Origin: Microcella alkalica
GTDB taxonomy: Bacteria; Actinomycetota; Actinomycetes; Actinomycetales; Microbacteriaceae
Assembly (NCBI RefSeq): GCF_014137945.1
Contig: NZ_JACGWX010000005.1
Coordinates: 124,001-188,000 of the forward strand
Length of the DNA stretch: 64,000 nt
Direction: 5' to 3'
Shown one piece after another: positions 32,853 through 43,229 of this stretch. Within the stretch, counting starts at the first letter, position 1, and every line of letters starts with the position of its first letter. A model generated the notes under the pieces. That model did not search any database and was not told the DNA's origin. It saw only the letters and a program-made list of their open reading frames with translations. The translations under genes and the position numbers were made by a program.

Positions 32853-34136
32853 TCAGGCGCGGGCGAGCGCGGCGATGTCTTCCCGGAACTCCGCCGCCTC
32901 CGCCGCCGACACGGTCGCGCGCGTCCGGTCGATCGCGGCGAGGTAGTCGGCGGTCGACGGGCCTCGGATGCCCGACCCGTCGGCGCCGTAGACCGACTGC
33001 TCGAGCGCGGCCTGCGACGCCGATCGCGCCGCGAACTCGATGTCGGCGGGCGAGTAGCCGTCGGTGCGCGCGACGAGCTGGGCGAGGTCGACCTCTCCCT
33101 CAACGGAGTCGGGGATGTAGCGCGACCAGATCGCCTCGCGCGCGGCCGCGTCGGGCAGACCGATCGGGATCACGTAGTCGAAGCGCCCGTGGCGCAGGAA
33201 TGCGGCGTCGAGCGCGCGGATGAAGTTCGTCGCGCAGATCAGCAGGCGGCCAGGCGAGTCGCGGAAAGCCGGGATGATCTTGAGCAGCTCGTTCGTGACG
33301 CCCTGCATGGCGGATGGCGGCTCGCCGCCGCGCTGGCCGGCGATCTCCTCCACCTCGTCGATGAAGACGATCACGTGGTCGAGGTCGGCGATGCTCTGGA
33401 AGGTCTCGCGCAGTCCCCCCGCGAGCCCCTGGGGGCCTGCCGCCAGCCGGGAGGGGAACACCTCGACGAACGGCCACTGCAGGCGGGAAGCGACGGCCTT
33501 CGCGAACGTCGTCTTGCCGGTGCCGGGCGGTCCGAACAGCACGATCGAGCGCGGCGGCTGCACGCCGAACTGGTCGGCGAGCGCGGGGTCGGCGAGCGGG
33601 AGGACGAGCCGCCGCTCGAGCAGCTCCTTCTCCGTGCGCATGCCCGCGATCGAACCCCACAGGTCGCGGGGCAGGATGCGCCCGCCGAGCTCGCGCAGCA
33701 CCGCGAGCTCGCGCTGCTTGACCGGGATCTCTCGCTCGAAGTAGCTCAGGTGCGCGCGATCCTGGAATCCGGCCTTCGTGAGCGCGCCGTACTGCTGCTG
33801 CTGATCCGGAACGAGGATCGACAGCCGCGTGAGGCCCTGCGGCGCCATGCGCTGCTCGAGACCGGCGAGGATGCGCCCCGCGAGACCATGGCGCCGTGCG
33901 CTCGCGGTGACGGCGAGGAAGACGATCCAGCCCTGATCGTGGGCGGCGCGGGCGACGCCGACCCCGAGCACCTGGTCGCCGTCGACCGCGACGACGGCGT
34001 GATCCTTCTCGCAGGAGGCCAGCACCTCCGCGAGCGCGTAGACGGGCTCGGCGCCCTCGGCGCGCACCTCGTCCCACAGGCGGAGGACGGCATCCATGTC
34101 GGCGGCCTGGTAGTCACGCAGGCGGATCTGGGTCAT
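32853..34136 (-). CDS. GNAT acetyltransferase-AAA+ ATPase fusion
   Basis: This 427-aa protein joins two domains. Residues 1-135 are a GNAT domain with the acetyl-CoA motif R81-x-x-G-x-A (RRHGLAGRIL) and the C-terminal strand YFEREIP. Residues about 165-400 are an AAA+ ATPase of the classical (p97/FtsH/26S) type: Walker A GPPGTGKT at 202-209, Walker B IVFIDE near 256-261, an Arg-finger-like stretch DAAFLRHGRFD, and the sensor-2 helix SPADIEFAARSA. The AAA part could remodel a target that the GNAT part acetylates, or ATP binding could gate acetylation; neither is shown. A single-gene unit with no partner nearby. Confidence 0.85.
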   Translation of the reverse strand: MTQIRLRDYQAADMDAVLRLWDEVRAEGAEPVYALAEVLASCEKDHAVVAVDGDQVLGVGVARAAHDQGWIVFLAVTASARRHGLAGRILAGLEQRMAPQGLTRLSILVPDQQQQYGALTKAGFQDRAHLSYFEREIPVKQRELAVLRELGGRILPRDLWGSIAGMRTEKELLERRLVLPLADPALADQFGVQPPRSIVLFGPPGTGKTTFAKAVASRLQWPFVEVFPSRLAAGPQGLAGGLRETFQSIADLDHVIVFIDEVEEIAGQRGGEPPSAMQGVTNELLKIIPAFRDSPGRLLICATNFIRALDAAFLRHGRFDYVIPIGLPDAAAREAIWSRYIPDSVEGEVDLAQLVARTDGYSPADIEFAARSASQAALEQSVYGADGSGIRGPSTADYLAAIDRTRATVSAAEAAEFREDIAALARA

Positions 34137-34224
34137 GGTTCATGATCACAGCCGACGACCTCCGGTGCACCACGGCCCGGCTGGGATTCAGCCCCCAGAA
34201 CGCGGCGGCTGGCAGAGTGAGGGC

Positions 34225-35049
34225 ATGACCGACACCTCCACCGCTGCCTCCGCTTCCACGACCGCCGAGAAGGCCGCCCTCCTCGCCTCGCTCCACGTGC
34301 CAGGCGACCCGCTCGTGGTCGTCAACGTCTGGGACGCGATCACCGCGCGCATCGTCGCCCGCGCGCCCGGCGTGCGCGCGCTCGCCTCGGCGAGCCACTC
34401 GGTCGCCTTCGCCTACGGCGTGCCCGACGGGGAGGGCATGACCGTCGACATGGCGCTCGGCGCCGCGCGGCGGATCGCGGCATCCACCGACCTGCCCGTG
34501 AGCATCGACTTCGAGCGCGGCTACGCGCCCGACGCGACCGGAGTGCAGGAGAACGTCGCGCGCCTCATCGAGGCGGGCGCGGCGGGGCTCAACATCGAGG
34601 ACTCGCTCGCGGGCGCCACGAGCGACCGCCGCCCGATCGCCGAGGCCGCCGACCGCGTGGCCGCCGCGCGCGCCGCCGCCGACGCCGCGGGCGTGCCTCT
34701 CGCGATCAACGCGCGCACCGACACCCTCGCAGGCTCGCCCGACGCGTTCGACGAGGCGATCGACCGCGCGAACGCCTACGCCGACGCGGGCGCGACGAGC
34801 ATCTTCATGCTCGGTCTGCGCACCGAGCAGATGGTGGCGGATGCCGTGGCCGCCGTCCGCGCGCCCGTCGCCGTCTTCGCCCACCCGGGCTACCTGCCCC
34901 TCGCCCGCCTCGCCGAGCTCGGAGTCGGGCGAATCTCGTTCGGGCCGCAGATCCTCGGCCTCACCCTGCACCACCTCGCGGCGGCGGCCGAGCAGCTCAC
35001 CGCGCGCGGCGAGTACCCGGCCGAGCTCGCGACGCGCTACGAGCTGTAG
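34225..35049 (+). CDS. Isocitrate lyase/PEP mutase superfamily protein
   Basis: This 274-aa TIM-barrel protein has the family strands VVVNVWDAITARIV, LPVSIDFERGYAPD (Mg-binding acidic stretch), GAAGLNIEDS and PLAINARTDTL. The catalytic-loop cysteine of true isocitrate lyase (KKCGH) is absent, as in oxaloacetate decarboxylase/carboxyphosphonoenolpyruvate mutase-like members. Likely a C-C or C-P bond-cleaving enzyme; substrate unknown. The start at 34225 is 6 nt after CAGAGT. Confidence 0.87.
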   Translation: MTDTSTAASASTTAEKAALLASLHVPGDPLVVVNVWDAITARIVARAPGVRALASASHSVAFAYGVPDGEGMTVDMALGAARRIAASTDLPVSIDFERGYAPDATGVQENVARLIEAGAAGLNIEDSLAGATSDRRPIAEAADRVAAARAAADAAGVPLAINARTDTLAGSPDAFDEAIDRANAYADAGATSIFMLGLRTEQMVADAVAAVRAPVAVFAHPGYLPLARLAELGVGRISFGPQILGLTLHHLAAAAEQLTARGEYPAELATRYEL

Positions 35050-35068
35050 GCCGCGGGAGGATGGAAGG

Positions 35069-35563
35069 GTGAGCACCCCGTACCCCGATGACGAGGACGA
35101 CCTCGACAGCGTGCGCCCCGGCTGGGAGCCCGACCCCGAGCGCGAGGGCTACGAGCGCTGGTGGACGGGCGAGCGCTTCCTCGGCGCCGCCCACCGCGAG
35201 CCGCAGCCGTTCTCGGCGCTGAGCCCCGACGCGGCGCGGTCGATGCGACCGGGCCCGAACCGGGATGCCCGGTTCGCGCGAGCGGGCATCGTCGCGACGC
35301 TGCTGGGTTTCCTCGGGCAGGCCGTCGCGGCGAGCGGGCTCGTGCGGATCCCGGGCGTCGACTCGAGCGCGGTCGTCCTGAGCGCTCTCGGGCTCGCGGC
35401 GCTCACCGCGGCCGTGACGGTCGTGTTCGCGGCGCGCGGGCTCCGCAGGGCATCCGCGCTCGGCGGTCGCGCCATCAGCTCGCTCGCGCTCGGCATCGGC
35501 ATCGTGCTCGGGCTCGCGCCCGTGCTGCTGCTCGTCGCGATCGGGATCGGCGGCGGGCTGTAG
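35069..35563 (+). CDS. Small membrane protein with DUF2510-like N-terminus
   Basis: This 164-aa protein has an N-terminal soluble motif (PGWEPDPEREGYERWWTGERFLG) like DUF2510, where W-x-x-D-P-x(n)-R-W-W-x-G is the signature, and three transmembrane helices in the C-terminal half. Function unknown. The GTG at 35069 lies 6 nt after GAGGAT. It is 19 bp after the lyase gene and convergent with treZ. Confidence 0.78.
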   Translation: MSTPYPDDEDDLDSVRPGWEPDPEREGYERWWTGERFLGAAHREPQPFSALSPDAARSMRPGPNRDARFARAGIVATLLGFLGQAVAASGLVRIPGVDSSAVVLSALGLAALTAAVTVVFAARGLRRASALGGRAISSLALGIGIVLGLAPVLLLVAIGIGGGL

Positions 35564-35575
35564 TCCTTCGGCCGC

Positions 35576-37381
35576 TCAGACCCCGCGCGCCGCCCGCACC
35601 CGCACGACCGCCGCCGAGCGGGCTGGCAGCGTGAGGACGCCGTCGACGAGCGTCGCATCGGGGGTCGTCGACAGCTCGAGCGCCGCCTCCGAGCCGACCT
35701 CGAACGACGCCTCCTCGCGGATCGCGGCGCACACGCTCACGATGCCGCCGTGCGGCGACTGGATGCCCGCCCCGCGATCGAGGCGGAACACCGCGAGGCC
35801 GTCCTCCCCCTCGCCCGCGGCGAGAGTGTGCTCGAAGCGCGGGTCGGTCAGCTCGGGCAGGTGCTTCCGCAGCCGGATGAGCGCCCGGTGCAGGGCCAGC
35901 AGTCGCGCGTGCCGCGGCTCGTCGACCTCGCTCCAGGCGAGCTTCGAGCGCTCGAACGTCGCGCGAGCCTGCGGGTCGGGCACGACCGACTCGTCCCACC
36001 CCATCTTCGCGAACTCCGCGAGCCGCCCCTCGGCCGTCGCGAGCCCGAGCTCGGGCTCGGGGTGGGAGGTGAAGAACTGCCACGGCGTCGTCGCGCCCCA
36101 CTCCTCGCCCATGAAGAGCATGGGCGTGAAGGGCGAGGTGAGGTTGAGCACGGCGGCGACGGCGATCTCGTCGGCGGCGAGGGTCTGCGAGATCCGGTCG
36201 CCCGCGGCGCGGTTGCCGATCTGGTCGTGGTCCTGCGCGAAGGTCACGAGCCGCCACGTCGGCACCTCGGCGGGGATGGGGAAGCCGTGCGGGCGGTCGC
36301 GGAACGACGAGTGCGTGCCGTCGTGGAAGAAGCCCTTCGTCGAGGTCTTCGGCAGGGCATCCGCGGTCGCGAAGTCGGCGTAGTAGCCGTCCGACTCGCC
36401 CGTGACGGCCGCGTGGATGGCGTGGTGGTGGTCGTCGCTCCACTGCGCGGTGAGCCCGTAGCCGCCGGCCTCGCGCGGCAGGATGAGGCGCGGGTCGTTC
36501 ATGTCGCTCTCGGCGATGAGGGTCAGCGGCCGGCCGAGGTGGGCCGAGCGCGCGTCGGTCTCCTCCGACATCGCCTGCAGGATGTGCGTCGGCGACTCGT
36601 CGACGAGCGCGTGCACGGCGTCGAGCCGCAGCCCGTCGACGTGGAAGTCCTCGAACCACATGGCGAGGTTGTCGAGCACGAAGCGCCGCACCTCGCGATC
36701 GCCGAGGTTGACCGAGTCGCCCCACGTGTTCGCTGAGCCCGAGTGCAGGTACGGCCCGAACCGGGGCAGGTAGTTGCCGCTCGGGCCGAGGTGGTTGTAG
36801 ACGACGTCCTGGATGACGGCGAGTCCGCGCGTGTGGCACGCGTCGACGAAGCGCCGGTACCCGGCCGGGCCGCCGTACGCCTCGTGCACGGCGAACCATG
36901 CGACGCCGTCGTAGCCCCAGTTGTGCTCGCCGTTGAATCCGTTGACCGGCAGCAGCTCGACGAAGTCGACGCCGAGCTCGACGAGGTGATCGAGGCGGGC
37001 GATCGCGCCGTCGAAGGTGCCCTCGGGGCTGTACGTGCCGATGTGCAGCTCGTAGATCACGCCCCCGGCGAGCTGACGTCCGTGCCAGTTGTCGTCGAGC
37101 CAGTCGACGTCTGCGGGGTCGTCGGGAGCGCTGAGCCCGTGCACGCCGTCGGGCTGCCGGCGTGACCGCGGGTCGGGCAGGGGATGCTCGTCGCCGTCGA
37201 TCAGGAACCCGTAGCGGTCACCCGCCTCCAGGGCCTCGATCGCGACCCACCAGCCGCCGTCGGCGCGCGTCAGCTCGACCCGCTCCGCGGCTCCCGCGCG
37301 CACGCGATGCAGCGCAACCTGCTCGGCGTCGGGCGCCCACACGCGCGCGTCGGATCGTCCGGATTCGCTCAGCCTGCTCAT
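35576..37381 (-). CDS. treZ: Malto-oligosyltrehalose trehalohydrolase (TreZ)
   Basis: This 601-aa GH13 enzyme hydrolyses the alpha-1,4 bond next to the trehalose end, releasing trehalose. It has an N-terminal beta domain ([14 protein letters not shown]), the barrel with [17 protein letters not shown], the nucleophile in [10 protein letters not shown], the acid/base in [14 protein letters not shown] and the third acid in [12 protein letters not shown]. The [15 protein letters not shown] and KMGWDE stretches are TreZ-specific. Overlaps treY by 4 bp; last gene of treX-Y-Z. Confidence 0.95.
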   Translation of the reverse strand: MSRLSESGRSDARVWAPDAEQVALHRVRAGAAERVELTRADGGWWVAIEALEAGDRYGFLIDGDEHPLPDPRSRRQPDGVHGLSAPDDPADVDWLDDNWHGRQLAGGVIYELHIGTYSPEGTFDGAIARLDHLVELGVDFVELLPVNGFNGEHNWGYDGVAWFAVHEAYGGPAGYRRFVDACHTRGLAVIQDVVYNHLGPSGNYLPRFGPYLHSGSANTWGDSVNLGDREVRRFVLDNLAMWFEDFHVDGLRLDAVHALVDESPTHILQAMSEETDARSAHLGRPLTLIAESDMNDPRLILPREAGGYGLTAQWSDDHHHAIHAAVTGESDGYYADFATADALPKTSTKGFFHDGTHSSFRDRPHGFPIPAEVPTWRLVTFAQDHDQIGNRAAGDRISQTLAADEIAVAAVLNLTSPFTPMLFMGEEWGATTPWQFFTSHPEPELGLATAEGRLAEFAKMGWDESVVPDPQARATFERSKLAWSEVDEPRHARLLALHRALIRLRKHLPELTDPRFEHTLAAGEGEDGLAVFRLDRGAGIQSPHGGIVSVCAAIREEASFEVGSEAALELSTTPDATLVDGVLTLPARSAAVVRVRAARGV

Positions 37382-39804
37382 GAGGCGTCATCCTTCTCGA
37401 CCTCGACGAGGAGGGCAACGGGGTAGCGCTCGAGCACGTCGGCGAGTCTCAGCTCGCCGCCGGCGTAGACCCGGCCCGTGAAGGCGTCGAGCACGGGACG
37501 CTGCGGGAGCACGACGACCGTCTCGCCCCAGCCGCCCGCGCGCTCGAGCCCGACGGGCAGGCGCGTCGCGATCGCGACCGCTCCCCCGCGGTCGAACGCG
37601 ACGGCGTGCGCGGCCGCGCTTCCGATCGCGGGGAGAGGCGCGTAGCGGGTGAAGAGCTCGGGCCGGTCGCGGCGGACGCGGAGGGCGCGACTGGTGACGA
37701 GCAGCTTCGCGGCTCCGACGGCGTCGATGTCGGGCATCCACCCGGGGGTCGCGCTGGGATCCTCGCCGTCGACTCGCGCGAGCAGCTCGCGCCGTGCGGC
37801 GTAGTCGACGGGGCGGCGGTTGTCGGGGTCGACGAGGCTCGTCTCCCAGAGCTCGCTGCCCTGGTAGACGTCGGGCACGCCCGGGCCCGCGAGCTGCAGG
37901 AGCTTCGCCGCGAGCGCGTTCGACCAGCCGTAGGGAGCCGTGGCGTCGACGAACTCCTGCACGAGGTCGCGCAGCTCGCCGTCGGCGAGCACGGCCTCGA
38001 TCGCATCGTGCATGCGCGTCTCGAACGCCTCGTCCGGCTCGGTCCACGTCGTGGCCGTGCCCGCTTCGCGCGCGGCTTTCTCGGCGTAGGCGTGCGCGCG
38101 CTCGGCCGAGATCGGCCAGGCGCCGACGAGCGATTCCCAGAGGATGTTCTCGAACGGGCCGTCGCCGATGGGCGCGCGCTCGCGCAGCTCGGCGAGAAGC
38201 GCGCCCCACGCCTCGGGCACCTCGGCCAGCACGTGGATGCGCGCCCTGGTGTCCTCCCCGCGCTTCGTGTCGTGCGTCGACAGTGCCGTGAGCGAGGCGG
38301 GGAAGCTGCCCTGGCGCACGAGCTGCCGGCGGTGGAACTCGTCGACGTCGACCGCGAACTCGGCCGGGTCGGCGCCGACCTCGGTCAAGGAGGCGAGGCG
38401 GGAGTAGCGGTAGAAGGCGGTGTCCTCCACGCCCTTGGCCATGACCATGCCGCTCGTCTGCTGGAACCGGATCGCGACCGGCTGGGCCGGGTCGGCGAGG
38501 AGCGGCGCGAGCGCGTCGAAGGTCGCCTCGAGCTCCGGGCGGGATGCCCGAGCCGCCTCGAGCGCGGCCTCGAGCTGCTCGACCCCGACGGGCAGGTACG
38601 AGCGGTAGACGGGGAAGCACGCGAGGACCTCGGCGAGCGCGTCGGCTGCCTCGGGGATGGCGTGCGGCAGCTCGCGCTCGAGCCGCAGGACCTCGCTGCG
38701 GAGGATCGTGTCGGCGATCCGGCGCTTGGTGCGGCGGATGAGCGCGTGCCAGTCGAGCGGCTGGGGAGCGTCGGCGCCGCCCGCGGTCGTTTCCTGCAGC
38801 TGGTGCGCCGTCGAGGTCTCGGCGCGCAGGCGCGCGTCGAGGTCGTCGAGCGCGTGCCGCCCTGCGGGGTCGACGAGGACGCGGTCGATCGTCGCGAGCG
38901 CATCGTAGCCCGTCGTGCCGGCGACCTGCCAGAAGGAGGGCAGCTGCTCGTCGCCCTCCAGGATCTTCTCGACCCACACGGGCACATGCCCGGTGGCGCG
39001 CGCGAGATCGTCGAGGTAGCCGCCCGGGTCGAGCAGGCCGTCCGGGTGGTCGACGCGGATGCCCTGCACGAGCCCCTCGCGCACCCAGCGCACGATCTCG
39101 GCGTGCGAGCGCTCGAACACCCACGGCACCTCGACGCGCACCGCGGCGAGCGTGGTGACGGCGAAGAAGCGTCGGTAGTTGAGCTCGGCGTCGGCGCGGC
39201 GCCAGTGGACGAGCTCGAAGTGCTGGCGGTCGAGCACGGCGCGCAGCTGCTCGGGGCTCGCGCCCGCGCGGTCGTCGACGTCGTCGGCGGTGCCGGCCGC
39301 GAGGGGGTACTCGGTGCCGTAGACCGAGATCGCGTCGTCGCCGAGCACGACGTGCCCGTCGGCGATGACCTCGTCGAGCTCGGCGCCCAGCACGGGGATG
39401 CGCACTCGATCACCGCCGAACGCCCAGTCGACGTCGAAGGCCTCTGCGATCTCGCCATGGCGCCCGTCGCGCAGCAGGCTCCACCACCAGTCGTTCTGCC
39501 GCGGGTCGGCGACGCCCATGTGGTTCGGCACGATGTCGACGAGCACGCCGAGGTCGCGGGCGACGGCGGCCGCGGCGGCGCGCCCGAGCGCGTCCTGCCC
39601 GCCGCGCTCCTCGTCGACGGCGCCGTGGTCGACGACGTCGTAGCCGTGCTGCGAGCCGCGCGTCGCCTGCAGCAGCGGCGACAGGTAGAGCCAGTCGGAG
39701 CCGAGGAGGCGCACGTAGTCCGCGAGCGCGGCGACCTCGTCGAGCGGGAACTCGGGGCTCACCTGCACCCGGTAGGTCGAGCGGGGCAGTGCGGTGCGGC
39801 TCAT
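37378..39804 (-). CDS. treY: Maltooligosyl trehalose synthase (TreY)
   Basis: This 808-aa GH13 enzyme converts the reducing maltose unit of a glucan to a trehalose unit. Seen features are the start [22 protein letters not shown] with [26 protein letters not shown], the [19 protein letters not shown] motif, the nucleophile context [17 protein letters not shown], the acid VWVEKIL and [11 protein letters not shown] near the C-terminal half. Overlaps treX and treZ by 4 bp each. The start at 39804 is set by the family N-terminus. Confidence 0.96.
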   Translation of the reverse strand: MSRTALPRSTYRVQVSPEFPLDEVAALADYVRLLGSDWLYLSPLLQATRGSQHGYDVVDHGAVDEERGGQDALGRAAAAAVARDLGVLVDIVPNHMGVADPRQNDWWWSLLRDGRHGEIAEAFDVDWAFGGDRVRIPVLGAELDEVIADGHVVLGDDAISVYGTEYPLAAGTADDVDDRAGASPEQLRAVLDRQHFELVHWRRADAELNYRRFFAVTTLAAVRVEVPWVFERSHAEIVRWVREGLVQGIRVDHPDGLLDPGGYLDDLARATGHVPVWVEKILEGDEQLPSFWQVAGTTGYDALATIDRVLVDPAGRHALDDLDARLRAETSTAHQLQETTAGGADAPQPLDWHALIRRTKRRIADTILRSEVLRLERELPHAIPEAADALAEVLACFPVYRSYLPVGVEQLEAALEAARASRPELEATFDALAPLLADPAQPVAIRFQQTSGMVMAKGVEDTAFYRYSRLASLTEVGADPAEFAVDVDEFHRRQLVRQGSFPASLTALSTHDTKRGEDTRARIHVLAEVPEAWGALLAELRERAPIGDGPFENILWESLVGAWPISAERAHAYAEKAAREAGTATTWTEPDEAFETRMHDAIEAVLADGELRDLVQEFVDATAPYGWSNALAAKLLQLAGPGVPDVYQGSELWETSLVDPDNRRPVDYAARRELLARVDGEDPSATPGWMPDIDAVGAAKLLVTSRALRVRRDRPELFTRYAPLPAIGSAAAHAVAFDRGGAVAIATRLPVGLERAGGWGETVVVLPQRPVLDAFTGRVYAGGELRLADVLERYPVALLVEVEKDDAS

Positions 39805-42008
39805 GCGGGCGTCACCGCCGGGGTCCCGATGACCTCGACCGGGGCCGGCGAGAGCGACAGCGACACCGCGTCGTCGACCGTGTGCTCTGCGGCGACGTGC
39901 TCGCGGAGCACCACGAGGCTGATGGCCTCGAGCTGCATCGGCGAGCCCGCCTCGATCACGGCGGCCGTGTCGCCGAGGCCGCTCGTGTCGACGAGTCGCT
40001 CCCAGCGGCCGCCGTACTCGGCGGGCGGCAGTGTCAGCTCGATGGGCTCGGTGTGCGCCGAGAAGTAGACGAGGAAGTTGACGTCCGTGATGCGCTCGCC
40101 CCGGGCATCCCGCCCCCGGATGCCGTGGCCGTTGAGGAACACCCCCACGGTGCGGCCGAAGCCGGACTCCCAATCCGACTCGTCCATCGCGGTGCCATCG
40201 GGGCGCAGCCACTCGACGTCGGGCAGCGGGTCGCTCTTGCCGCGGCGCACGGGCCGACCGTCGAAGTACCGTGTGCGCCGGAACGTCGGATGCTCGCGAC
40301 GCAGCCGCGCGAGCGAGCCCACGAACTCGACGAGCGAGGTGTCGGCGGACGCCCAGTCGATCCAGGAGAGCTCGTTGTCCTGGGCGTAGACGTTGTTGTT
40401 TCCCTGCTGCGTGCGGCCGAGCTCGTCGCCGTGCGCGATCATCGGCACGCCCTGGCTGAGCAGCAGCGTCGCGAGGAAGTTGCGGACCTGCCGGCCGCGC
40501 AGCGCGCGGATGATGGGGTCGTCCGTCGGGCCCTCGACACCGAGGTTGTACGAGCGGTTGTGGCTCTCGCCGTCGTTGTTGCTCTCACCGTTGGCGTCGT
40601 TGTGCTTCTCGTTGTACGACACGAGGTCGCGCATCGTGAAGCCGTCGTGCGCGGTGACGAAGTTGATGCTCGCCACCGGGCGGCGGCCGTCCGCCTCGTA
40701 GAGGTCGGCCGAGCCCGTGAGGCGGGCGGCGAACTCGCCGAGCGTGCCCTCCTCGCCTCGCCAGAAGTCGCGGACGGTGTCGCGGTACTTGCCGTTCCAC
40801 TCCGTCCACTGCGGGGGGAAGTTGCCGACCTGGTAGCCGCCGGGGCCGATGTCCCACGGCTCGGCGATGAGCTTGACCTGCGAGACGATCGGGTCCTGCT
40901 GCACGAGGTCGAAGAACGCCGACAGGCGGTCGACGTCGTAGAACTCGCGAGCGAGCGTCGCGGCAAGATCGAAGCGGAAGCCGTCGACGTGCATCTCGGT
41001 CACCCAGTAGCGCAGCGAGTCCATGATGAGCTGCAGCGAGTGCGGGTGGCGCACATTGAGGCTGTTGCCCGTGCCCGTGTAGTCGCGGTAGTACTGCGGC
41101 TCGTCGTCCATGAGCCGGTAGTAGGCTGCGTTGTCGATTCCCTTGAGGCTCAGCATCGGCCCCATGTGGTTTCCCTCGGCGGTGTGGTTGTACACGACGT
41201 CGAGGATGACCTCGATGCCCGCGGCGTGCAGCGCACGGACCATGCTCTTGACTTCCTGCACCTGCTGGCCGCGGTCACCCGCAGACGAGTAGGCGTTGTG
41301 CGGGGCGAGGAAACCGATCGTGTTGTAGCCCCAGTAGTTCGCGAGCCCCTGGTCGACGAGGTGCTTGTCCTGCACGAACTGGTGCACGGGCATGAGCTCG
41401 AGCGCGGTGACGCCAAGGCGGCGCAGGTGCTCGATGATCGCGGGGTGGCCGACGGCCGCGTACGTCCCGCGGATCTCCTTCGGGATGTCCGGGTGGGTTT
41501 GGGTCAGGCCCTTGACGTGCGCCTCGTAGATGACCGACTGACCGTAGGGGATGCCCGGGGAGCGGTCGCCCGCCCAGTCGAAGAAGGGGTTGATGACGAC
41601 GCCGAGCATCGCGTGCGGGAGGGAGTCGAGATCGTTGCGCTCGTCAGGGGCGTCGAAGCGGTAGGGGAAGAGCGACTCATCCCAGTCGATCTGGCCGTGG
41701 ACGGCCTTCGCGTACGGGTCGAGCAGGAGCTTGCTGTGGTTCGCGCGTCGCCCCGTCGACGGGTCGTCGACGCCGTGGACGCGGTAGCCGTAGAGCTGAC
41801 CGGGCTGCACGCTCGGGAGGTAGGCGTGCCACACGAAGGCGTCGACCTCGATGAGCTCGATGCGATCCTCGACGCGACGACCGCCGCGCTTCTCGTCGAT
41901 GAGGCACAGCTCGACCCGCTCGGCGGCCTCGCTGAAGATCGCGAAATTCGTGCCGTTGCCATCGAACGTGGCTCCCAGCGGATACGCACTGCCCGGCCAT
42001 GAATGCAT
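39801..42008 (-). CDS. treX: Glycogen debranching enzyme (GlgX/TreX)
   Basis: This 735-aa isoamylase-type GH13 enzyme removes alpha-1,6 branches. The N-terminal CBM48 begins PGSAYPLGATFDGNGTNFAIFSE. Catalytic segments are DVVYNHTAEGNHMGP, FRFDLAATLA (nucleophile Asp), VKLIAEPWDIGPGGYQVG (acid Glu) and NFVTAHDGFTMRDL. ATG at 42008 follows a GGAGGGGG site; the TTG two codons before is unlikely. First gene of the treX-Y-Z operon, so it supplies linear glucans to TreY. Confidence 0.95.
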   Translation of the reverse strand: MHSWPGSAYPLGATFDGNGTNFAIFSEAAERVELCLIDEKRGGRRVEDRIELIEVDAFVWHAYLPSVQPGQLYGYRVHGVDDPSTGRRANHSKLLLDPYAKAVHGQIDWDESLFPYRFDAPDERNDLDSLPHAMLGVVINPFFDWAGDRSPGIPYGQSVIYEAHVKGLTQTHPDIPKEIRGTYAAVGHPAIIEHLRRLGVTALELMPVHQFVQDKHLVDQGLANYWGYNTIGFLAPHNAYSSAGDRGQQVQEVKSMVRALHAAGIEVILDVVYNHTAEGNHMGPMLSLKGIDNAAYYRLMDDEPQYYRDYTGTGNSLNVRHPHSLQLIMDSLRYWVTEMHVDGFRFDLAATLAREFYDVDRLSAFFDLVQQDPIVSQVKLIAEPWDIGPGGYQVGNFPPQWTEWNGKYRDTVRDFWRGEEGTLGEFAARLTGSADLYEADGRRPVASINFVTAHDGFTMRDLVSYNEKHNDANGESNNDGESHNRSYNLGVEGPTDDPIIRALRGRQVRNFLATLLLSQGVPMIAHGDELGRTQQGNNNVYAQDNELSWIDWASADTSLVEFVGSLARLRREHPTFRRTRYFDGRPVRRGKSDPLPDVEWLRPDGTAMDESDWESGFGRTVGVFLNGHGIRGRDARGERITDVNFLVYFSAHTEPIELTLPPAEYGGRWERLVDTSGLGDTAAVIEAGSPMQLEAISLVVLREHVAAEHTVDDAVSLSLSPAPVEVIGTPAVTPA

Positions 42009-42079
42009 TGTCAAGCCCCCTCCGTTTTCGAGGGTTTCCCTCGATTCTTTGCCCTTCGGCCCCTAGCCTGTGCCTCACT

Positions 42080-42403
42080 ATGGGGGCCATCGGATACGTC
42101 GTTCACTACTTCGGGAACAGGTACATCGCCGAGACGGAGATGGCCCTGCTCTTCCACCGACGCGTTCGCGCCCTCATCGAGGCCGGGGAAGGAGAGCTTG
42201 TTCCCCTGCGGCACGTCGAGGGTATCGATCTGCTCTGGATCGCGGCGGAAGTTCCCTGCCGGCTCGAAGAGATCACGGTGCCCCCGGGGGCCGACCGGGA
42301 GAAGGCGCGCGCACGGTGGGGGCTTCGTTGCCACAAGTCGCTGACGGTAGCACCGACCAGCAGATTCAGCGGCCCAGTACCCAGACGATCAGCAGGATCG
42401 TGA
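42080..42403 (+). CDS. Small hypothetical protein
   Basis: The frame encodes 107 aa starting MGAIGYVVHYFGNRYIAE. No family is recognised. The first about 75 residues have ordinary amino-acid composition, with the AT-richer wobble of a possible real gene; the last about 25 (SLTVAPTSRFSGPVPRRSAGS) run antisense into the crtEb 3' end by 38 bp and look spurious. A TAGCCT box lies 10 nt before the ATG. It is divergent from treX. It could also be non-coding. Confidence 0.45.
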   Translation: MGAIGYVVHYFGNRYIAETEMALLFHRRVRALIEAGEGELVPLRHVEGIDLLWIAAEVPCRLEEITVPPGADREKARARWGLRCHKSLTVAPTSRFSGPVPRRSAGS

Positions 42404-43229
42404 CGAGGGCTCCGGCGAGGAAGTTCAGCCAGAGGAACCTCCTCCAGCCTCGGTTCGCGCTCTCCGCATCCTCATCGCGGACGTTCCACCACTGCGCGGT
42501 GCTCACGGCGTACGGCACCGCGGCGAGCGCCGCGAGCGGACCCGGCCAGTCCGTTCCGAGGAGCAGCAGGCCGGCGATCACGTAGGCGACGACGGCGAAG
42601 CGCACGGTGGCCCGTGCCCCGATGACGGTCGCGATCGACGAGATGCCGCCCTCGCGGTCGGCGATGACGTCCTGCACCGCCCCGAACGCGTGACTCGCGA
42701 TGCCCCAGAGGAAGAAGGCGGCGAGGATGAGCCACAGCTGCGGCGTGAACTCGGCCTCCGCCAGCACGAGGCCGTAGACGGCCGGGCTCACGAAGTGCGT
42801 ACTCGAGGTGAGCGAGTCGAGGAAGGGCTTCTCCTTGAAGCGCAGCCCCTTCGCCGAGTACGCCACGACGGCGAACATGCTGATCGCGAGAACGAGCCAT
42901 GAGAGCGGGCCGCCGAGAGCGACGAGCACGACGAGGAACGGGGCGCACGAGACCGCGGCCGCGATGAGCGTCGTGCGATGGATGCGCGGATCGAGCAGCG
43001 CCCCCTCGACGCCGCCCTTGCGCGGGTTCCGCAGGTCGCTCTCGTAGTCGAAGACGTCGTTGATGCCGTACATCGCGAGGTTGTACGGGATCAGGAAGAA
43101 GATCGTGCCGACCCAGAACGCGAGATCCAGCCGGCCGGTCGTGATCAGGTATGCGGCCCCGTACGGGAACGCCGTGTTGATCCAGCTCAGCGGGCGCGAG
43201 CTGACGAGCAGCTGACCGAGGGTCCTCAC
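42366..43229 (-). CDS. crtEb: Lycopene elongase (UbiA-type prenyltransferase, CrtEb)
   Basis: This 287-aa polytopic UbiA-family enzyme adds a C5 prenyl group to each end of lycopene, giving C50 flavuxanthin-type product. The first Asp-rich motif is NDVFDYESD (with N before D) in AMYGINDVFDYESDLRNPRKGG and the second is DVIADREGG. About eight helices. Last gene of the crt operon, overlapping crtYf by 4 bp. The same pairing with crtYe/Yf is known for decaprenoxanthin synthesis in corynebacteria and relatives. Confidence 0.93.
   Translation of the reverse strand: MRTLGQLLVSSRPLSWINTAFPYGAAYLITTGRLDLAFWVGTIFFLIPYNLAMYGINDVFDYESDLRNPRKGGVEGALLDPRIHRTTLIAAAVSCAPFLVVLVALGGPLSWLVLAISMFAVVAYSAKGLRFKEKPFLDSLTSSTHFVSPAVYGLVLAEAEFTPQLWLILAAFFLWGIASHAFGAVQDVIADREGGISSIATVIGARATVRFAVVAYVIAGLLLLGTDWPGPLAALAAVPYAVSTAQWWNVRDEDAESANRGWRRFLWLNFLAGALVTILLIVWVLGR

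Noticed and set aside
37606-40068. Plus-strand frame of about 820 codons opposite treY
   Set aside because: Antisense shadow; the minus strand encodes complete TreY.
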